Below are positions 36,418-45,576 of a DNA stretch of 64,000 nt, in pieces; the stretch's first letter is position 1, and each line of letters starts with the position of its first letter. This stretch comes from DASUPK01 sp963724665. Lineage in GTDB: Bacteria; Actinomycetota; Thermoleophilia; Solirubrobacterales; 70-9. A program made the position numbers and the translations under genes. The notes below the pieces were generated by a model. The model saw only the letters and a list, made by a program, of their open reading frames with translations, made no database searches and was not told where the DNA came from. Location of the stretch: assembly GCA_963724665.1 (NCBI GenBank), contig CAVRVH010000012.1, positions 868,001-932,000 of the forward strand, in the 5' to 3' direction.

Positions 36418-37185
36418 GTGGCAACTAAGGCCTTACATCCACCGAAGGGCGTACCGGAAGACCCCCTCGACGCTGTTTACCTTGGTCCGCTCGAGGAGTT
36501 CACCGCTGCCAGAAATGACCTGGCAAAGGAGCTGCGGAACGACGACAAGGAAGCCGCGGCGGACTGGGTCAAGGGCCTGCAGAAGCCGAGCCGCGCGGCC
36601 TGGCTCGTGAACCAGCTGTCCGTGCGGAAGGCCGATGAGATCGCCGAGCTGCTCGAGCGGGGGAGGGAGTTGAGGGCGGCCCAGGAGGAGATGCTGGCCG
36701 GCTCCCCGGACCGGGACAAGTTGCGCGAGGCGGCCCAGGGCGAGCAGCGGACGGTCGACTCCCTGACGCGCGCCGCCGAGGTGATTGGCGCCGAGCATGG
36801 GGTTGGGGCCCAGATCCTGACCCGGGTCGGCGAGACGCTCCAGGCGGCCGCCGGCGACCCCGAGGTCGCCGAGGCGATCGAGCGCGGCCGGCTCACCCGC
36901 GAGCAGCGCGCCGCCTCGGTCGGCCTGATCGGCACCGCCGCGCCGGCACCGCGATCGACGCAAAAGGGCGCCAAGAACCGCGAGGCGGCCGAGCGCCGCA
37001 CCCGCCAGCAACAGGCGAAGCGCCGCCAGGCCGCGGAGCGCAAGCTCGCCTCAGCCGAGAAGAAGCTCGAGCGGGAGCGCGCGGCTCTCGAGCGCGCAAG
37101 GGGCAAGGTGGAGGAGGCCGATACCCGGGTGCACGACGCCGAGCTCGATGTGCATGCCGCGCGCCGGGAGCTGGACGCAGTGTAG
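36418..37185 (+). CDS. Conserved hypothetical coiled-coil protein
   Basis: 255 residues starting with GTG. Entirely helical: N-terminal part with EEFTAARNDLAKELR and AAWLVNQLSVRKADEIAELLERGRELRAA, then a hydrophilic Gln/Arg/Ala-rich coiled coil of about 90 residues to the C-terminus (KRRQAAERKLASAEKKLERERAAL). The N-terminal pattern 'PSRAAWLVNQL' looks like a conserved family core. No catalytic motif or membrane segment. Followed after nine bases by the TPP enzyme, so perhaps co-transcribed. Confidence 0.65.
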   Translation: MATKALHPPKGVPEDPLDAVYLGPLEEFTAARNDLAKELRNDDKEAAADWVKGLQKPSRAAWLVNQLSVRKADEIAELLERGRELRAAQEEMLAGSPDRDKLREAAQGEQRTVDSLTRAAEVIGAEHGVGAQILTRVGETLQAAAGDPEVAEAIERGRLTREQRAASVGLIGTAAPAPRSTQKGAKNREAAERRTRQQQAKRRQAAERKLASAEKKLERERAALERARGKVEEADTRVHDAELDVHAARRELDAV

Positions 37186-37194
37186 TCTCGGCCC

Positions 37195-38859
37195 GTGGCG
37201 ACGGAGCAGGCGGATTCCACCCCCCTCAAAGCCGCCCAAGAGGGCGGCACGGTCCACGGCGGGCGGCTCGTAGCCCAGGCGATGAAGAGCCGGGGGGCGA
37301 GCAAGCTCTTCACCCTCTCCGGCGGTCACCTCTTCTCCATCTACGACGGCTGCAAGGAGGAGGGAATCGAGGTCGTGGACACCCGCCACGAGCAATCGGC
37401 CGCGTTCGCGGCGGTCGGCTGGGCCAAGGCGACGCGCGAGCCGGGAATCTGCGCGCTCACGGCGGGGTGCGGCGTCACCAACGGGATGAGCGCGATCGCC
37501 TCCGCGCAGGCAGACGGCGTCCCGCTCGTGACCTTGGGCGGCCGCGCGCCGGAGATGAGGTGGGGAATGGGCTCGCTCCAGGAGATCGACCACCTGCCCT
37601 TTGTGGAGCCGCTGGTCAAGTCCGCGCACACGGCCAAGGACCCGGACTCGATCGCCCGGCTGACCGCCGAGGCGATCGACGACGCCGCGGCGCCACCGCT
37701 CGGCCCGACCTTCGTCGACTATCCGCTGGACGTCGTCTTCTCCGAGGCCGAATCCGAGATCCCCGATCCCCGCTCTGTAACCGCCGATCCGGCCGAAGGC
37801 GCGGGGCGCGTCGCGAAGATGCTCTCCGAAGCCGAGCGCCCGGCGATCATGGCCGGCTCGAATCTTTACTGGGCGCACGCCGAGACCGAGCTGCGCGCGC
37901 TGGCCGAGGCGCTCGGGATCCCTGTCTGCCTCAACGGGATGGGCCGCGGCTGCCTGCCGCCCGACCACGAGCTCTACTTCTCACGCGCGCGGAGCACCGC
38001 CCTTCAGGGCTGCGACGTCGCCCTGGTGATCGGCGTGCCGCTCGATTTCCGACTCGGATTCGGCGCCGCGATCGGAGAGGACGCCACCCTCGTCCAGCTC
38101 GACTTCGCCCCCTCGAAGCTCGATAAGACGCGGCTCCCAGACCTCGCCCTCGACGGCGACATCGGCATGACGCTGACGGCGATCCGGGAATCGGCCTCCG
38201 GTGACCCCAAGCGCACCGCTCCCTGGGTCGAGGAGCTCCGCCGGACCGAGACCGAGAAGCGAGCCGAGGAGCAGGAGATGCTCGACGACGACCGCTCGCC
38301 GCTCCACCCGATGCGGATCTACAAGGAGCTCGGCGACTTCCTCGACCGCGACGCGATCGTGGTCGGCGACGGCGGCGACTTCGTCAGCTTCGCCGGCCGC
38401 GTCTGGGAGACCTGGGAGCCCGGAACCTGGATGGATCCCGGCCCCTACGGCTGCCTCGGCGCCGGCCCGGGCCAGGCGATCGGCGCAAAGCTCGCGCACC
38501 CCGAACGCCAGGTCTGCCTGCTGCTCGGCGACGGGGCCTTTGGATTCTCCGGGATGGAGTTCGACACGATGGCCCGCCACAACCTGCCGATCGTCGCCGT
38601 GATGGGCAACAACGGCATCTGGGCCCTCGAGCACCACCCGATGAAGTTCCTCTACGGCTACTCGCTCGCCGCTGAGCTCCGACCCGAGACCCGCTACGAC
38701 GAGGTCGTCTCGGCCCTCGGCTGCCACGGCGAGCTGGTCCGCACGCCCGACGAGCTGAAGCCGGCCCTCGAGCGCGCCTTCGCCTCGGGCAAGCCCGCGC
38801 TGGTCAACGTCCTCACCGATCCCGAGGTCGTCTACCCGCGCCGGGCGAACCTGGCGTAG
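37195..38859 (+). CDS. Thiamine-pyrophosphate-dependent enzyme (acetolactate synthase-like)
   Basis: 554 residues with the three-domain POX/ALS fold. N-terminal PYR domain: LFTLSGGHLFSIYDGC, VDTRHEQSAAFAAVGWAKAT (catalytic Glu of the TPP-activating HE pair) and ALTAGCGVTNGMSAIA. The central domain follows, then the C-terminal PP domain with LGDGAFGFSGMEFDTMARH and the Mg ligand NN in VMGNNGIW. No small regulatory subunit (ilvN) or isoleucine-valine gene is adjacent, so a role in oxalyl-CoA, benzoylformate or 2-hydroxyacyl-CoA chemistry is as likely as acetolactate synthesis. Starts with GTG. Confidence 0.88.
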   Translation: MATEQADSTPLKAAQEGGTVHGGRLVAQAMKSRGASKLFTLSGGHLFSIYDGCKEEGIEVVDTRHEQSAAFAAVGWAKATREPGICALTAGCGVTNGMSAIASAQADGVPLVTLGGRAPEMRWGMGSLQEIDHLPFVEPLVKSAHTAKDPDSIARLTAEAIDDAAAPPLGPTFVDYPLDVVFSEAESEIPDPRSVTADPAEGAGRVAKMLSEAERPAIMAGSNLYWAHAETELRALAEALGIPVCLNGMGRGCLPPDHELYFSRARSTALQGCDVALVIGVPLDFRLGFGAAIGEDATLVQLDFAPSKLDKTRLPDLALDGDIGMTLTAIRESASGDPKRTAPWVEELRRTETEKRAEEQEMLDDDRSPLHPMRIYKELGDFLDRDAIVVGDGGDFVSFAGRVWETWEPGTWMDPGPYGCLGAGPGQAIGAKLAHPERQVCLLLGDGAFGFSGMEFDTMARHNLPIVAVMGNNGIWALEHHPMKFLYGYSLAAELRPETRYDEVVSALGCHGELVRTPDELKPALERAFASGKPALVNVLTDPEVVYPRRANLA

Positions 38860-38960
38860 CGCCGGGACCGGGGAGTACCCTGGTAGAGAGCATTCGCCCG
38901 TCGGCTCTTTTCCCTCGTCCCTCGCGCGAACCCGTATAGAGGGCTGGAAGGTGGAGCTAG

Positions 38961-39323
38961 ATGCCCAAGACGACGACTGCGCCCGCGCCTGATTGGACGT
39001 GCGCCCGCTGCGATGTGACTGTCAGCTGGATGGCCGAGGTGGAGCGCCCGGACCTGCCGGGGACCTGGATCGAGGAGGACGGCGAGCTCTACTGCCTGGC
39101 CTGCCGCCGGGAGCGAGCGGGTGAGGCCGCACTGGTCGGACTCGACGATGAGCCCGCCGCGAGCCGCCAGAAGGTGGAGTCCCGCGCCCGGATCGACTTC
39201 GAGATGAAGCGGCGACCCGAGGCTCAGGACAGCCGGATCGCCAAGTCCTGCCATACCTCAATCAAGGCTGTGCAGCTGGCCCGCGTCCGCCTCGGGATGC
39301 AGTCGCGGCGTCCCGCCGCCTAG
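38961..39323 (+). CDS. Zinc-ribbon plus HTH-like protein, paralogue A
   Basis: 120 residues. An N-terminal double CxxC zinc ribbon (WTCARCDVTVSW about 12-24; LYCLACRRERAG about 42-53) is followed by a basic helical part. SRARIDFEMKRRPEAQDSRIAKSCHTSIKAVQLARVRLG resembles a helix-turn-helix with the N-rich 'DSRIAKSC' start. AAGGTGGAGC before the ATG is a fair Shine-Dalgarno. It is a close paralogue of 40324-40686 on the far side of the convergent membrane-protein gene. Stop shared in a CTAG with that gene. Likely a DNA- or RNA-binding regulator. Confidence 0.75.
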   Translation: MPKTTTAPAPDWTCARCDVTVSWMAEVERPDLPGTWIEEDGELYCLACRRERAGEAALVGLDDEPAASRQKVESRARIDFEMKRRPEAQDSRIAKSCHTSIKAVQLARVRLGMQSRRPAA

Positions 39324-40285
39324 GCGGCTGGAACCGGGAGTACTGGGGCAGGCGCCGGCTCAGGACGCATCCAGAGCCGGTCCAACAGCGCCCAGCTTGC
39401 GAAGCAGAGTGCGCCGGCGGCCGCCGTCGCCGTCAGCAGTGCTCCGGCGGCGGCCTCCGCCGCCACTCCGTTCGTCCCGAGGATGAGAACCACAGTGGCG
39501 GCGCCGACGCTCGGGCCAATCGGGAAGAGCCCGATCACGGCGAGACCGATCAGAAGAGCGGTCGAGTCGAACACCGAGGCGTTGACGCCGCTCCAGTTGA
39601 GGAGCAGCCAGTTGCGGGCTATCTGCAGCACGACGGCGACGCAGACGAGGGCGATGATCCGGTGGCGCCCCCGCATGCCGCGGAGCACGGCGATACCGGT
39701 CCAGAACCCCTCGCGGCGGTGACGCGCCACCCATTGCATGACGCCGAACAACGCGGCCATCGCCGTGAAGGCGACGAGCGGTGCCCACCAGGGGATGCCG
39801 AGTGGAGCGACCAGGGTGAACGAGCAGATTGCAGCGAGGCCGGCTTCGACCACCACGATCGGCAGCTCGGCGGCCAGCAGCACGGGCGCGCGCGGGCACT
39901 CGCGCGGCGATGAGCGACGCAGGGCGGTGATCCGGACGGCCAGCCCGAACTGCCCGTTGAAGATGTTTCCGAGGTAGCCGAGGCTCGATGCCTGGAAGAG
40001 CCGCCGACGGCCGACGGTGCCGCCCGCCGCGTCGATGCATACGGCCCAGGCCTCGGTACGGACCAGCAGCCAGATGACGTGGAGCGCGACGGCCGTGCCG
40101 AGCACCCAGATGGGTGCGGAGCCGAGGGCGACAATGAAGTCATGGCCGTGGCCCGCGAGTCCGATCGCAAGTGCGACCGCAACCAACATTCCACCGCCGA
40201 GGCTGACCATCGTGGGGTGTCGGCGAAGTATCGAACGGGCCGCCGCCACCCTCGCGCGGATCAAGGGTGTCGTTTCATTGATCAA
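39320..40285 (-). CDS. Integral membrane protein of the lysylphosphatidylglycerol synthase-TM / UPF0104 type
   Basis: 321 residues with about eight membrane helices. The cytoplasmic loop region LFQASSLGYLGNIFNGQFGLAVRITALRRSS resembles the conserved 'xxxLGYLGN...GxxxR' pattern of the AglD/MprF-flippase transmembrane family. Members move lipids or act in lipid-linked sugar or aminoacyl-lipid pathways. Flanked by two zinc-ribbon paralogues; it converges on the first with an overlap of four bases. Substrate unknown. Confidence 0.7.
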   Translation of the reverse strand: MINETTPLIRARVAAARSILRRHPTMVSLGGGMLVAVALAIGLAGHGHDFIVALGSAPIWVLGTAVALHVIWLLVRTEAWAVCIDAAGGTVGRRRLFQASSLGYLGNIFNGQFGLAVRITALRRSSPRECPRAPVLLAAELPIVVVEAGLAAICSFTLVAPLGIPWWAPLVAFTAMAALFGVMQWVARHRREGFWTGIAVLRGMRGRHRIIALVCVAVVLQIARNWLLLNWSGVNASVFDSTALLIGLAVIGLFPIGPSVGAATVVLILGTNGVAAEAAAGALLTATAAAGALCFASWALLDRLWMRPEPAPAPVLPVPAA

Positions 40286-40323
40286 CCAGACTAGCCCTCC
40301 TGACCCATCCCTACACTGGGTTG

Positions 40324-40686
40324 GTGCCGAACCCCGCCTCCGCGGCGCCCAACACCTGGACCTGTTCGCGCTGCGACGTGACTGTCTCGTTCTCCCCCGA
40401 CGTCGTTGACACCGGACTTCCTTCGACCTGGAGCCAGGAGGACGGCGAGCTCTACTGCCTGTCCTGCCGCCGCGACATGGCCGGCGAGGCCGGCCTCGAT
40501 GGCGTCGACGAGGACATTCCGAACCAGAAGCGCCTCCAGCTCCGCTCCCACGCCCGGATCGAGTTCGAGATCAAGCGCGATCCGACCCGCGAGGACAACC
40601 GGATCGCCAAGGCCTGCGGCACCTCCACCTTCGCCGTCCGCAAGGCAAGGGCCCGGCTTGAGGGGAACGGCGAAGACCCGGACTGA
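40324..40686 (+). CDS. Zinc-ribbon plus HTH-like protein, paralogue B
   Basis: 120 residues from a GTG at 40324 (a TTG three bases earlier is also possible), same length as paralogue A. Zinc ribbon: WTCSRCDVTVSF and LYCLSCRRDMAG. The shared block EDGELYCL and the C-terminal NRIAKACGTSTFAVRKARARL match paralogue A closely. It is divergent from the membrane-protein gene across a spacer of about 40 bases. It may regulate that gene. Confidence 0.75.
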   Translation: MPNPASAAPNTWTCSRCDVTVSFSPDVVDTGLPSTWSQEDGELYCLSCRRDMAGEAGLDGVDEDIPNQKRLQLRSHARIEFEIKRDPTREDNRIAKACGTSTFAVRKARARLEGNGEDPD

Positions 40687-40850
40687 CCGGTAGCGCCCAG
40701 TACGGACCGGGGACCCTGCTACCGTGGTTCGCGTCGGGTCGACCAACTGGGTCCCCGAGAGGTTCCGTTTCCTCCCTCCATGCGCTCCGAATGCGCGTTT
40801 AGTTGGGGTCACAGGATCTCCAACGCAACGCACATAAGGAGTAGCAACAC

Positions 40851-42142
40851 ATGTCATCCGAATCATTCGCCGATCTCGGCGTGTCGCGCCCAGTCCTGGG
40901 CGCACTCGCCAAGCGCGGCATCACAGAACCATTTGCGGTGCAGAGACTTTGCATCGCCGACGTCCTCGCAGGTGAGGACGTCCTCGTCCAGTCACCGACT
41001 GGATCAGGCAAGACGTTCGCCTTCGGCATTCCGATGGTCGAGCGCATCCAGGCCGAAGCGCGCCGCCCCGCGGCCCTCATCCTGGCGCCCACCCGCGAGC
41101 TTGCGGAGCAGATCGTCGACGAGCTTCGCTCGATCGCGCAGTCAAGAGCTTTGAAGATCGCCCCCGTCTTCGGCGGGGTCGGAATCCCGGCGCAGGCAAA
41201 GAAGGCGGCGCAGGCCCACATCGTCGTGGCGACCCCCGGTCGCCTCGAGGACCTGTTGGATCGCGGCGCCTTCAACCTCGAGCAGATCCAGCTCCTCGTC
41301 CTCGACGAGGCCGACCGGATGCTCGACATGGGCTTCAAGCCCGCCGTCGACCGGATCGTCAAGCGAATGCCGCGCGATCGCCAGACGCTCTTCTTCTCGG
41401 CGACGCTCGAGGGAGCGGCCGGGAAGCTGGCCGCGGCCTATACACATGACGCGCGCAGGCACGTGCACGCGCCGAACGTGGAGAAGGCGGCGACCGAGCA
41501 CCGCTTCGTCCATCTGCCGCACGCGGACAAGGTCGATGCGTTGGTCGCGGAGCTTCGCCACACCGAGCGAGGCCGCACCCTGATCTTCGTCCGCACCAAG
41601 CGCGGAGCGGACCGGCTCGTCAAGAAGCTCGGCAACCAGAAGGTCAGGGCGGTGGCAATGCACGGGAACAAGTCCCAGAGCCAGCGCCGTCGCGCCCTCG
41701 CCGACTTCGAGCTCGGCAAGATCGACACCCTCGTCGCGACCGACGTCGCCTCGCGCGGGATCGACGTCGATGAGATCACCCACGTGATCAACTTCGACGC
41801 CCCCGAGGACCGCGACACCTACGTGCACCGCACCGGCCGCACCGGCCGCGCGGGCGCCACGGGCGTCGCCGCCAGCTTCATCCTTCCCGACCAGCATCAC
41901 GAGATGCGAAAGATTGCAACGGACCTCGGCCTTCATCGCGAATTCAGCGAAGGCCCCGGATTCGAGCACGCCGCTCGCCAACATTCCACAAACGGATCAG
42001 CGAGCGGCAAGAGCTTCAACGGGAACGGGCGAGGCGGGCGCAAGCCGAAGCGGAACGGCAATGGCAACGGTGGTGGGCCTAACACCTACAGCTCCCGTCC
42101 GCCGCGCAACGCAGGCATCGCCGGTCTCGTTCATCTGTCTAG
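40851..42142 (+). CDS. DEAD-box RNA helicase (RhlE/CsdA-like), C-terminal tail probably frameshifted
   Basis: ATP-dependent RNA helicase, with the helicase core in residues 1-370: motif Q (FADLGVSRPVLGALAKRGI), SPTGSGKT, PTRELAEQ, DEADRMLDMGF, SATL and HRTGRTGRAG. A Gly/Asn/Arg-rich tail follows. AAGGAG lies before ATG 40851, with a leader of about 160 bases as in cold-induced helicases. In the strict frame the tail runs on to 42443 into recQ. A one-base shift near 42105 ends it with an Arg-rich tail (QRRHRRSRSSV) at a TAG at 42140-42142, which shares a CTAG with the recQ stop. I prefer the shorter form. Confidence 0.85.
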
Positions 42143-43957
42143 TCCTTTAGCTGCCGACCAGCTCCGAGCACGTCGGCTGCGTGACGTTTCAGGAACGTGG
42201 GGCCGACACCGTGGATACTCGCGAGCGAATCAGCGTCGCGCGGACGCGCGGATGCGATTGCCTCCAGCGTCCGGTTGTTGGCGATCGTGTAAGCGGGCTT
42301 GCCACGAGCGGCGCTGCAGGCGCCAGGCCTCAGAGCTCCTCGAGCAGAGACTCATCGCTCGGGGGAGAGGTCGGCTGGGGGAGCGGCTGACTTCGGGCCC
42401 TGCGGCGCTTCGCTTGCACCTCCAGCTCCTCCGGTGGCGGTAGCCAGGACTCCGGGTTGCAGATGTCACAGCAGCGCCCTCGGGCGCGCCCGGGGTCGAG
42501 TCCCCGAAGTGGTCGAGCAGCCTCCGGCGCCGGCAGGTCTCTCCGAAGCTGAATGACTCGACTGCGCGGTAGGCGCGCCACGAGCGGTCCGTCGCCGCCT
42601 TGCACGCGGCTCGGGCGGCGGCCATGTCGATTCGGTCGTTGAAACGGAGCTCCAGGCGGCCTCCAGGGGCGGGCTCCACGTCGAAGGCGTTCGCTCGCTC
42701 GGCGATCGCGAGCTTGACCCGATCCTCGTCGACGCGCGGGGCGTCGATGGTGAGGTTGCCTTCGCTGTCGGAGCCGGCCTTCAGACGCTGGGCGTACAGG
42801 GAGACGGACTCGGGTTCGACCTCTCGCATCTGGATGAAGCGGACCAGGCGGCCCAGGTCGGAGCGACCCGCGAGGAGAACGGCTCGGGCGGGGAGCCCGT
42901 CGCGGCCCGCGCGGCCGGCCTCCTGGTAGTAGGCCTCGACGCTCGTCGGGATCGCCCAGTGCCAGACCGATCTGACGTTGGCCTTGTCGACTCCCATGCC
43001 GAAGGCGTTGGTGGCGGTGATCACCTCGGCGTCGCCGGTCATGAAGCGGTGTTGGGCTGAGGCGCGCTCGTCGGGGTCCATGCCCGCGTGATAGCCGGCG
43101 GCGCTCAGGCCGGCCTCGCGCAGGGACTGGGCGACCTCCTCGGTGTCCTTGCGGGTACCGCAATAGACGATCGCCGGGCGGTTCGCCTCGTCGCGGAGGC
43201 CATGGAGCAGCATGGCGAGCTTTCGTGCCTTCGAGCCCTTGCCCTCGAATTGGACGATGTCGAAGCTCAGGTTGGGCCGGTCGAAGCCTGCCCGGATCAT
43301 CAGCGGGTCGCGGAGGCCGAGGCGCTCGGCGATCTCGGCCGAGACGTCCTCGGTCGCGGTCGCGGTGCAGGCCATCACCGTCGGGCGGCCGAGCCGCTCG
43401 AGCACCCGTGGCAGGCGCAGGTAGTCGGGGCGGAAATCGTGTCCCCACTCCGAGATGCAGTGGGCCTCGTCGACAGCGAGCAGGTCGACCTCGCGCTGGC
43501 CGACCGCGTTCATGAAGCCGGGCTGGGCGAAGCGCTCCGGGGAGCAATAGACGATCCGTGCCCGGCCGTCACGGATCTGCCCCATCGCCTCGCGCGCCAC
43601 CTCCTCCGGGAGGCCCGAGGCGATCATCACCGCCGGATGGCCGTCGGCCGAGAGCCGCCGCCACTGGTCGGCCATCAGCGCGATCAGTGGGCTGACCACG
43701 ATGGTGAGCTTGTCCGAGGCGAGGCCGGGGAGCTGGTAGCAGAGGCTCTTACCGCCGCCCGTGGGCATCACGACGAGCGAGTCGCGGCCGGCGAGGGCGG
43801 CCTCGACCGGCTCGCGCTGACCGGGCCGAAAGCCTTCGTAGCCGAGGTGGGCGAGGAGGGCGTCGGGGTCGCGCGGACCGTCGTAGGCGCGGACGGCCTG
43901 AGAGGGCTCGGACTCGAGTCCCTCCAGACCGTGCAGTGCCGCCTTCGCCTCCTCCAT
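42139..43957 (-). pseudogene. recQ: RecQ ATP-dependent DNA helicase with several frameshifts in the C-terminal third
   Basis: The helicase core is intact: FRPGQREPVEAALAGRDSLVVMPTGGGKS (Walker A), VDEAHCISEWGHDFRP (DEAH) and YYQEAGRAGRDG (motif VI). Zinc-binding residues begin at CRRRRLLDHFGD, then the frame breaks near 42474-42482; CCDICNPESWLPPPEEL is one frame away. A stop follows EEL, and an HRDC-like domain (GKPAYTIANNRTLEAIAS, SIHGVGPTFLKRH) is in yet another frame down to a TAG at 42139. At least three indels are needed. The start at 43957 (MEEAKAALHG) is chosen from a longer frame beginning 44089. Decay or indel errors. Confidence 0.75.
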
Positions 43958-44100
43958 CTCTGGGAAAGAGGCCTGCGCCAGATTCTCGCCCCGCCGGGTC
44001 ACCCGCTCACCATGCCGGAAGGCGCGGTCGGATAGCCAGAGCCGGCGATGGCGGGAGCGGGAGCGTGAGCCGGATCTGCTCCGGCCCACGCCTCACCGCT

Positions 44101-44487
44101 CTAGGCGAGTGCCTTGACCGCCGTCGCGGTATCGCCGAAGAACTCCGCGTGCTCGATCTTGCCGTCGTCGACCTTGTAGAGCCAGATCGAGTCGCCGGTG
44201 AGCTCATTGCCGCTCTTCGTCTTGCCAACACCCGAGACCGTGACCACCACGCGCCCGCCGTCGGCCTCGATGAACTCCTGGGGGTTCGGACGGACCTCCT
44301 CGAAGTTGGAGACGAACTTGCCGATCATCTCCTTGAAGCCCTCCGGGCCCTTGTAGGTGCCACCCCAGGGAAGGCTCTCGGGGATGACGATCTCGGCTGA
44401 GTCGCTCGTGGTCGCCGTTGCGGCGTCCATGTCGCCCTTTGCGAAGGCGTCCCAGCCATTCTTGACTGTGTCTGCATTTGCGCCCAT
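44101..44487 (-). CDS. NTF2-like / SnoaL-type protein
   Basis: 128 residues of the ketosteroid isomerase (NTF2) fold: DTVKNGWDAFAKGDMDAATA (first helix), IPESLPWGGTYKGPEGFKEMIGKFVSNFEEV, ADGGRVVVTVSGVGKTKSGNELTGDSIWLYKVDDGKI, ending HAEFFGDTA. Such proteins range from polyketide cyclases to stress- or limonene-epoxide-type enzymes; no catalytic residue pattern decides which. A good ribosome site (AAGGAGACAACG) precedes ATG 44487. Confidence 0.88.
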   Translation of the reverse strand: MGANADTVKNGWDAFAKGDMDAATATTSDSAEIVIPESLPWGGTYKGPEGFKEMIGKFVSNFEEVRPNPQEFIEADGGRVVVTVSGVGKTKSGNELTGDSIWLYKVDDGKIEHAEFFGDTATAVKALA

Positions 44488-44723
44488 CGTTGTCTCCTTG
44501 CGGATATAGGCGCATCCACCGTGCCGGTGAGGTAACGCCCTTAGAGAGTGAACACCGGCCCCGCAGTCAAATCGGTAATCCCCATCTCGCGCCTCGTGGC
44601 GCAGAACGCGCCGTCGGTGGCAATCCGGTGGGGGTTGAGCTTTCGGCCGCAGGGCCAGCCTCTATCGACAGTACTCCTATTAGGCGCCGCGAACGAGAAT
44701 CGCGTCGAGCGCGCTGACAGGAC

Positions 44724-45149
44724 CTACCGGCGAGCAGCCCGCACCCGCCCCACGACCGTCTGCGCACGCCGCGAGATCCCGGCCGGCGTGTACCGGAAGG
44801 TCCGCCGGTGGCCGCGGTGATACGGGAACTTCGAGGCCTCCCGCGGACCGAGCGTCAGGTCGATGACCCGGCCCGAGGTATCGAGCAGCCACCAGTGACT
44901 CTTGCCGCGGTATTTCAGCTGCATCGGGTGCAGGCCGGTGTCGTAGCCGCCGGCGAGGTGGAAGTAGGCCTCCGCCGCGACATAGGCGAAGCCGTCGAAC
45001 TTGCCGAAGCCGCTGCGGTACTGATCCTGGGCGAGCTCCTCGGTGAGGACGGCCTGGATGTCTCGCTTGAGCTTGTCCGCGGGCGCCAGGCTCCGGTTCG
45101 GCGACCCGGCGCCCGCGGAGGGCCTGCTCTTGGCACGGGAGGGACTCAC
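44724..45149 (-). CDS. Hypothetical protein with 'AAEAYFHLAGG ... SHWWLLD' core
   Basis: 141 residues from a GTG at 45149; the frame is open further upstream to 45248 with low-complexity sequence. The core GFAYVAAEAYFHLAGGYDTG, KYRGKSHWWLLDTSGRVIDLT is a pattern I know from small uncharacterised proteins found in actinobacteria and phages ('AAEAYYHLLGG ... SHWFL'), of unknown function. Basic C-terminus (RRTFRYTPAGISRRAQ). The 236-base gap upstream of the NTF2 gene (44488-44723) contains nothing else I can support. Confidence 0.5.
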   Translation of the reverse strand: MSPSRAKSRPSAGAGSPNRSLAPADKLKRDIQAVLTEELAQDQYRSGFGKFDGFAYVAAEAYFHLAGGYDTGLHPMQLKYRGKSHWWLLDTSGRVIDLTLGPREASKFPYHRGHRRTFRYTPAGISRRAQTVVGRVRAARR

Positions 45150-45186
45150 TGCCGCTCCTAAGACAGCGGCGGCGGAAATTCTCCCC

Positions 45187-45390
45187 TCAGCGGGCGGGCT
45201 CAGAAACCAGGCGGCCGTGAAGCGGGCGGCCCATGTGCAGCCGGACAAACCCCCGGAACTCGTCAGTGGCCTTGGGCCCCCAGAGGGCGGAGTAGCAGGA
45301 GGTGCAGAGGGTGTCGCCGGTCGGCGCCACCTCGCCGTTGGCGTATATCTCGGTCAGGCATTGGACGCAGTGCTGTCTCACCTCCCCCAT
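45187..45390 (-). CDS. Small zinc-ribbon protein
   Basis: 67 residues with two CxxC pairs (HCVQCLTEI and TLCTSCYSAL), a short zinc ribbon, and a C-terminal helix with EFRGFVRLHMGRPL. The start is uncertain: the ATG at 45390 reads MGEVRQHC, and a GTG follows nine bases later with GGGGGAG just before it. Located 38 bases upstream of the preceding hypothetical gene on the same strand. Function unknown. Confidence 0.45.
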   Translation of the reverse strand: MGEVRQHCVQCLTEIYANGEVAPTGDTLCTSCYSALWGPKATDEFRGFVRLHMGRPLHGRLVSEPAR

Positions 45391-45576
45391 ATCGGCAGGC
45401 CTGACACGCCTTCTTGAGCGCTTTGGACGCACCAAAGGGGGCTGCCCGACGGCCATCTAGTGCCGCCGGGCAAAGCCTCCTTGCTTTGCATCCCCCTAGC
45501 CCTCCAAGGCTGCCCGGAAAGCGACCGAATTACTCGTCGACGCGTGCCGACACCCCCGCATGGGTAGGGTGGCCTC

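Noticed and set aside
42143..42443. Extension of the DEAD-box protein by 100 residues into recQ
   Set aside because: The extension is antisense to the RecQ zinc/HRDC region and lacks similarity to helicase tails; a one-base shift gives a normal Arg-rich end.
44548..44820. Plus-strand 90-residue frame with GAANENR, and a tRNA 3'-end-like sequence on the other strand near 44682-44702
   Set aside because: Resembles part of a tRNA T-arm and acceptor, but there is no matching 5' half, no anticodon stem and no integrase; too weak for a remnant tRNA or att site.
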